In this document: one piece after another, positions 61,124 through 64,000 of the stretch
How positions within the stretch are numbered: position 1 is the first letter of the stretch
How the letters are laid out: each line of letters opens with the position of its first letter
From: Bolinopsis microptera
Taxonomy: Eukaryota > Ctenophora > Tentaculata > Lobata > Bolinopsidae
Length of the DNA stretch: 64,000 nucleotides
Assembly (NCBI RefSeq): GCF_026151205.1
Contig: NC_087077.1
Location: 12,312,983 to 12,376,982, forward strand
Direction: 5' to 3'
Notes under the pieces: model-generated
Database searches by the model: none
What the model was told of the DNA's origin: nothing
The model's input: the letters and a program-made list of their open reading frames with translations, nothing else
Made by a program: the position numbers and the translations under genes

Positions 61124-61732
61124 CTAATGTTGACAAATAACTTCGTGGGGCAGGGAGGGGAGAGAGGGTCTCTTGTTCAGTCGTCTGAGAGATGTGATCA
61201 CTGATTTGACCAATCCCATCTTCTGTACTCTTTTCTTCTGGTTGGAAGGGTGATCTGAGTTGCCAGATGATCTCTCCTCAAGATCAGGGTTCATAGTTGG
61301 TGAGGGAGGTGAAGTGGTAGAGTCAGTACAGTTAGAGCGAGCGAGAAAACTTTGAAAGAGATGGGGATATCTTTCCCGCATAGAGCATTCAGAGTCCTGT
61401 ATCATGACGGAGGGCTCTAAAGAGTCGTCGTCCGAGTTCTGTGTCTCGTAGCTCTCCAGTTCTGAGAGACAGCTACCCTCTAAGATGAAAGTTAGCAGTC
61501 CTATTTTAGAGGTCTCCGTGTTCTTCTCTTCAAAACAGTTGTCAGTAGAGTGGAATAGTATGCTACAATTCACCTGAACTGTGCGGGTACGGAAGGTGGG
61601 CGTCGCAGGTTTGATGGGACTGGGACAAGTTGGAGCGAGGTACTTGGAGCTGAGCAGAGAGATGCGGGCAGATTTAGCTGGAGAGGAGCAGAATTGAGGA
61701 AATGGGAATGAAGGGGATTTAGCTAGAGACAT
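61124..61732 (-). CDS. Intronless gene of unknown function, paralogue A
   Basis: Single-exon ORF of 202 codons. The N-terminus is Ser/Pro-rich (MSLAKSPSF; CPSPIKPATP), the middle is a conserved core (ETSKIGLLTFILEGSCLSEL) and the C-terminus is strongly basic (LVKSVITSLRRLNKRPSLPS). No signal peptide or membrane span. SP and TP sites and the basic tail suggest a nuclear or regulatory phosphoprotein, but that is inference. It is ~75-80% similar to the divergent copy at 62392-62991, with differences spread along the protein and the frame preserved. That argues that both are, or recently were, under selection. Family not recognised. Confidence 0.75.
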   Translation of the reverse strand: MSLAKSPSFPFPQFCSSPAKSARISLLSSKYLAPTCPSPIKPATPTFRTRTVQVNCSILFHSTDNCFEEKNTETSKIGLLTFILEGSCLSELESYETQNSDDDSLEPSVMIQDSECSMRERYPHLFQSFLARSNCTDSTTSPPSPTMNPDLEERSSGNSDHPSNQKKRVQKMGLVKSVITSLRRLNKRPSLPSLPHEVICQH

Positions 61733-61988
61733 ATCAGCAGTTCAGAAAATAGTTCAAGCTAACAAGAAGATTGTTAAATAGTTAGATAGTTGATGAAAAC
61801 TGTAGAGTTTGGACGAAATTTGAATATGAAAAGTTTATCATCTGCTACGTTTTATGTAAACCCTACCCACTCGATCCCGCCTATCTAATCAGACTTGTTG
61901 TGTCCACCCGATCAGCCCAATGATGCGTCATATCGTCATCCTATCCAGTGTGCAGTGTGATCTTGGACCATGGTATCTGGATTTTGGA

Positions 61989-62078
61989 GTGGTTTAGGGC
62001 TGGTATCACGTGACACGTTACTCAGACAGTAAAGTGGTTTAGGGCTGGTTTCACGTGACACGCTACTCAGACAGGTTG
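61989..62078 (+). repeat. 45-bp tandem duplication in the shared upstream region
   Basis: Two copies of GTGGTTTAGGGCTGG followed by TCACGTGACACG; each has one CACGTG. They sit between the divergent genes and could bind bHLH-type factors (inference). Confidence 0.8.
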
Positions 62079-62277
62079 GGAACTCTCACAGTCCATTAAC
62101 CAGACCATTCGTGATTACAGGGCCCGGTGAAAGGTTAGGCCTCTACCGGGTAACCTGATCCTAGTCGCCCTATCAATTAGTTTGGGATCTTTCAGGCACC
62201 CTGGGAATTTCAAACTAATTATGACAGCCGCCAATATACAATCAAGGTAAACAGATAAATATAGTGAGGGCAGTTGG

Positions 62278-62285
62278 TATATAAG
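62278..62285 (+). promoter_or_regulatory. TATA box for paralogue B
   Basis: TATATAAG lies 107 bp before the ATG at 62392, placing a start site near 62305-62310 (CTCATATTCACA). The minus-strand copy has only a weaker ACATAAAA at about 61848-61857. Confidence 0.6.
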
Positions 62286-62391
62286 GTAGAAGACGGATAC
62301 CATCTCATATTCACATTTTGTCTACATTCTACAACTTACAATTAACTGTTCAACACAACAAGTCCTTGATACTATTTTCTGAACTGCTGAT

Positions 62392-62991
62392 ATGTCTCTA
62401 GCTAAATCCCCTTCATTCCCATCTCCTCAATTCTGCTCCTCACCAGCTAAATCAACCTCCAGCTCCAGACTGCAGTACTCCTCCCCAACTTGTCCCAGTC
62501 CCATCAAACCCGCAACCCCTAACTTCCGTACCCGCACAGTTCAGGTGAATTGTAGCATACAGTTCCAGAGTAACAGCTGTATTGAAGAGAAAAACACGGA
62601 GACCTCTAAAATAGGACTGCTAACTTTCATCCTAGAGGGTAGCTGTCTCTCAGAACTGGAGAGCTACGAGACACAGAACTGTTATGACTACTCTCTAGAG
62701 CCATCTATCTTGTTACAGGACTCTGAGTGCTCCCTAAGGAACAGATATCCTCATCTCTTTCAAAGTTTCCTCGCTCCCTCTAACTGTACTGACTCTAGAC
62801 CTTCACCTCCATCTTCAACTAGGAACACTGACCTGGGAAAGAGGTCATCTGGCAACTCAGATCACCCTTCCAACCAGAAGAAAAGAGTACAGAAGATGGG
62901 ATTGGTCAAATCAGTGATCACATCTCTCAGACGACTGAACAAGAGACCCTCTCTCCCCTCCCTGCCCCGCGAAGTTACTTGTCAACATTAG
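62392..62991 (+). CDS. Intronless gene of unknown function, paralogue B
   Basis: 199 codons, start ATG in the same context as paralogue A (CTGATATG). It keeps the Ser/Pro-rich N-terminus, the core SKIGLLTFILEGSCLSELES and the basic tail SLRRLNKRPSLPSLP; indels between copies are multiples of three. A good TATA box stands upstream and AATAAA occurs at about 63348. Both copies end CQH-stop. Lying between ATR exon 40 and any downstream ATR exons, it would be nested in ATR if the gene continues. Function unknown. Confidence 0.78.
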   Translation: MSLAKSPSFPSPQFCSSPAKSTSSSRLQYSSPTCPSPIKPATPNFRTRTVQVNCSIQFQSNSCIEEKNTETSKIGLLTFILEGSCLSELESYETQNCYDYSLEPSILLQDSECSLRNRYPHLFQSFLAPSNCTDSRPSPPSSTRNTDLGKRSSGNSDHPSNQKKRVQKMGLVKSVITSLRRLNKRPSLPSLPREVTCQH

Positions 62992-63497
62992 AATCCCTAT
63001 CCTCCCTGCACTCTGTGTTATTAACTTGAGTTGAAGAGAAATGGGGATTTGTTTGTATTGGATTGCAAACAAGATATCATTCGATACTGTGTATCGTCAA
63101 TTTTGTACAGTATTTATTTTGATTTGTTTGCTATAACTTACATCACGACTTTCCGTATCTAAAACATAGTAAGCGAAACCATAACGATCTTAACAAGACA
63201 AGCCAGGCCTAACATGACATGCCTATCTGAGCGTCTTTATGTTAGGACTATGGTTAGGATTTTGGTTAGTTTTTTCCTGCCAGATCTAACTAAGTATTAA
63301 CGAGCTAAGTAGACGAATTATTACAATTTATGTAGTCATCGCTTAACAATAAACCATTTACAACCAACAAAGAACTTAGTAAGAAAATATATACACATCA
63401 TCTCGTAGATACATAATAAAATGGTCTCTTTTACCCGCTCAAGCTGTCTCTGGAGAGGCAGTATGAAAAGTTAATAATGTTCAATAAAACTGATAAT

Positions 63498-64000
63498 TTA
63501 GCCCAGAAACCAAGCTAACCTAGCTGCGTTGAGATGAAGAGAGGGGTAAGTAAAGGTAGTAGGACGTGTTATAAGAGAGTGTAGGATCCCGGCAGCACAC
63601 TCCTCCTTCTCTCCTACCATCCAGTCAGGCAGCGTAAACAGGGGCATCCTATCTCCCGCTGCTATCTCTCCCAGAGCACCCACTGTCAGTGTTACTGCTG
63701 ACTTCTTTTCTTTCAACTCCTGCTGTAGACTGTAGAAGAAGCCGTTGAGAGCGTGTTTGGTAGCGGAGAGCACTGATAGCCCAGACTTAGGGACCTCTCC
63801 CAGAGCGGATGACGCTACAAATATGTGTCCCTTGCTTTTCTCTAGATGAGGCATGGCTTTTAGCGATATCTCAATGGAACTGAGCAGGTTGACACTGAAG
63901 GTCCTCTGTACGAAGTTGTGGTCGATAGGTCGGCCTCCTTTAACCAGGTAACCCCTAGCTATCTCCTCCTGGTTAAGTATGAGAAAGTCCAGTCCCCCTA
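63498..64000 (-). CDS. Short-chain dehydrogenase, 11-beta-HSD1-like, 3' part; catalytic Tyr replaced
   Basis: Open on minus from the window edge to a stop at 63498 (167 codons, no intron seen). LDFLILNQ (about 63970-63995) matches the LDxLILNH strand of 11-beta-hydroxysteroid dehydrogenases. FSVNLLSSIEISLKAMPHL, GHIFVASSALGEVP (with the catalytic-Ser position), SATKHALNGFFYSLQQEL and KEECAAGIL follow in the HSD11B1 order. The Rossmann glycine motif lies outside the window. The YxxxK motif reads LSATK: Leu (CTC) replaces the proton-donating Tyr while Lys stays. The protein may be a pseudoenzyme or have a changed reaction. It lacks the long C-terminal tail of some SDRs. Confidence 0.82.
   Translation of the reverse strand, partial: GGLDFLILNQEEIARGYLVKGGRPIDHNFVQRTFSVNLLSSIEISLKAMPHLEKSKGHIFVASSALGEVPKSGLSVLSATKHALNGFFYSLQQELKEKKSAVTLTVGALGEIAAGDRMPLFTLPDWMVGEKEECAAGILHSLITRPTTFTYPSLHLNAARLAWFLG

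Larger units (their letters stand above)
60985..63150. repeat. Inverted duplication carrying the two orphan genes
   Basis: Arms about 60985-61760 and 62365-63150 match in opposite orientation through the 5' flank (TTTTCTGAACTGCTGATATG), the whole ORF, and at least 120 bp of 3' flank (GAATCCCTATCCTCCCTGCA; GATTGCAAACAAGATATCAT). The ~600-bp centre is unique and forms a shared bidirectional upstream region. Confidence 0.85.

Overview
The window is nuclear DNA from an invertebrate animal. The genes have many GT-AG introns. One gene is an ATR-type checkpoint kinase homologue, and others are large secreted proteins built from SRCR, LDLa, PAN, Ig, sushi and ApeC modules. ApeC plus many SRCR domains fits a non-vertebrate metazoan, probably aquatic, but nothing here fixes the phylum. 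The DNA is AT-rich and full of small transposable elements, satellites and minisatellites.

Layout. 1-4.0 kb: a broken retroelement ORF (PHD finger, coiled coil, AlkB-type dioxygenase), an unrecognised decayed ORF split by a small inverted-repeat element, and the last two exons of an unrecognised gene. 4-14.5 kb: no host gene seen. It holds LINE fragments, a 344/330-bp higher-order satellite, a ~1 kb foldback element and a long-range inverted repeat. 14.6-32.1 kb (minus): a 22-exon secreted protein of ~1971 residues with a signal peptide, Ig, three LDLa, two PAN, about ten SRCR domains and one unassigned domain. Almost every exon is phase 1-1. A 0.9-kb transposon sits inside one LDLa exon. 32.4-36.2 kb (minus): a secreted ApeC-sushi protein whose last visible exon ends in a splice donor in the right phase for the next gene, so the two may form one locus with two alternative starts. 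36.4-39.8 kb: LINE ORF1 remnant, duplicated upstream DNA, a MITE and a 15-bp minisatellite.

39.8-60.7 kb (plus): 40 exons of an ATR homologue (2048 codons, every phase matching), from the start codon to the late FAT domain. The kinase exons are not in the window. A complete cathepsin-L-like protease gene lies in antisense in intron 18. Intron 24 holds an array of a short motif that changes orientation near its middle. 61.0-63.1 kb: two intronless paralogues of unknown function in divergent orientation as a large inverted duplication. 63.5-64.0 kb (minus): the 3' part of a short-chain dehydrogenase related to 11-beta-HSD1, in which the catalytic Tyr position is Leu.

Functionally, the minus-strand cluster looks like secreted pattern-recognition or matrix proteins, and ATR is a DNA-damage housekeeping gene. 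Apart from the possible ApeC-SRCR fusion, there is no sign that the neighbours work together. All exon models come from reading frame, splice-site and phase agreement only.
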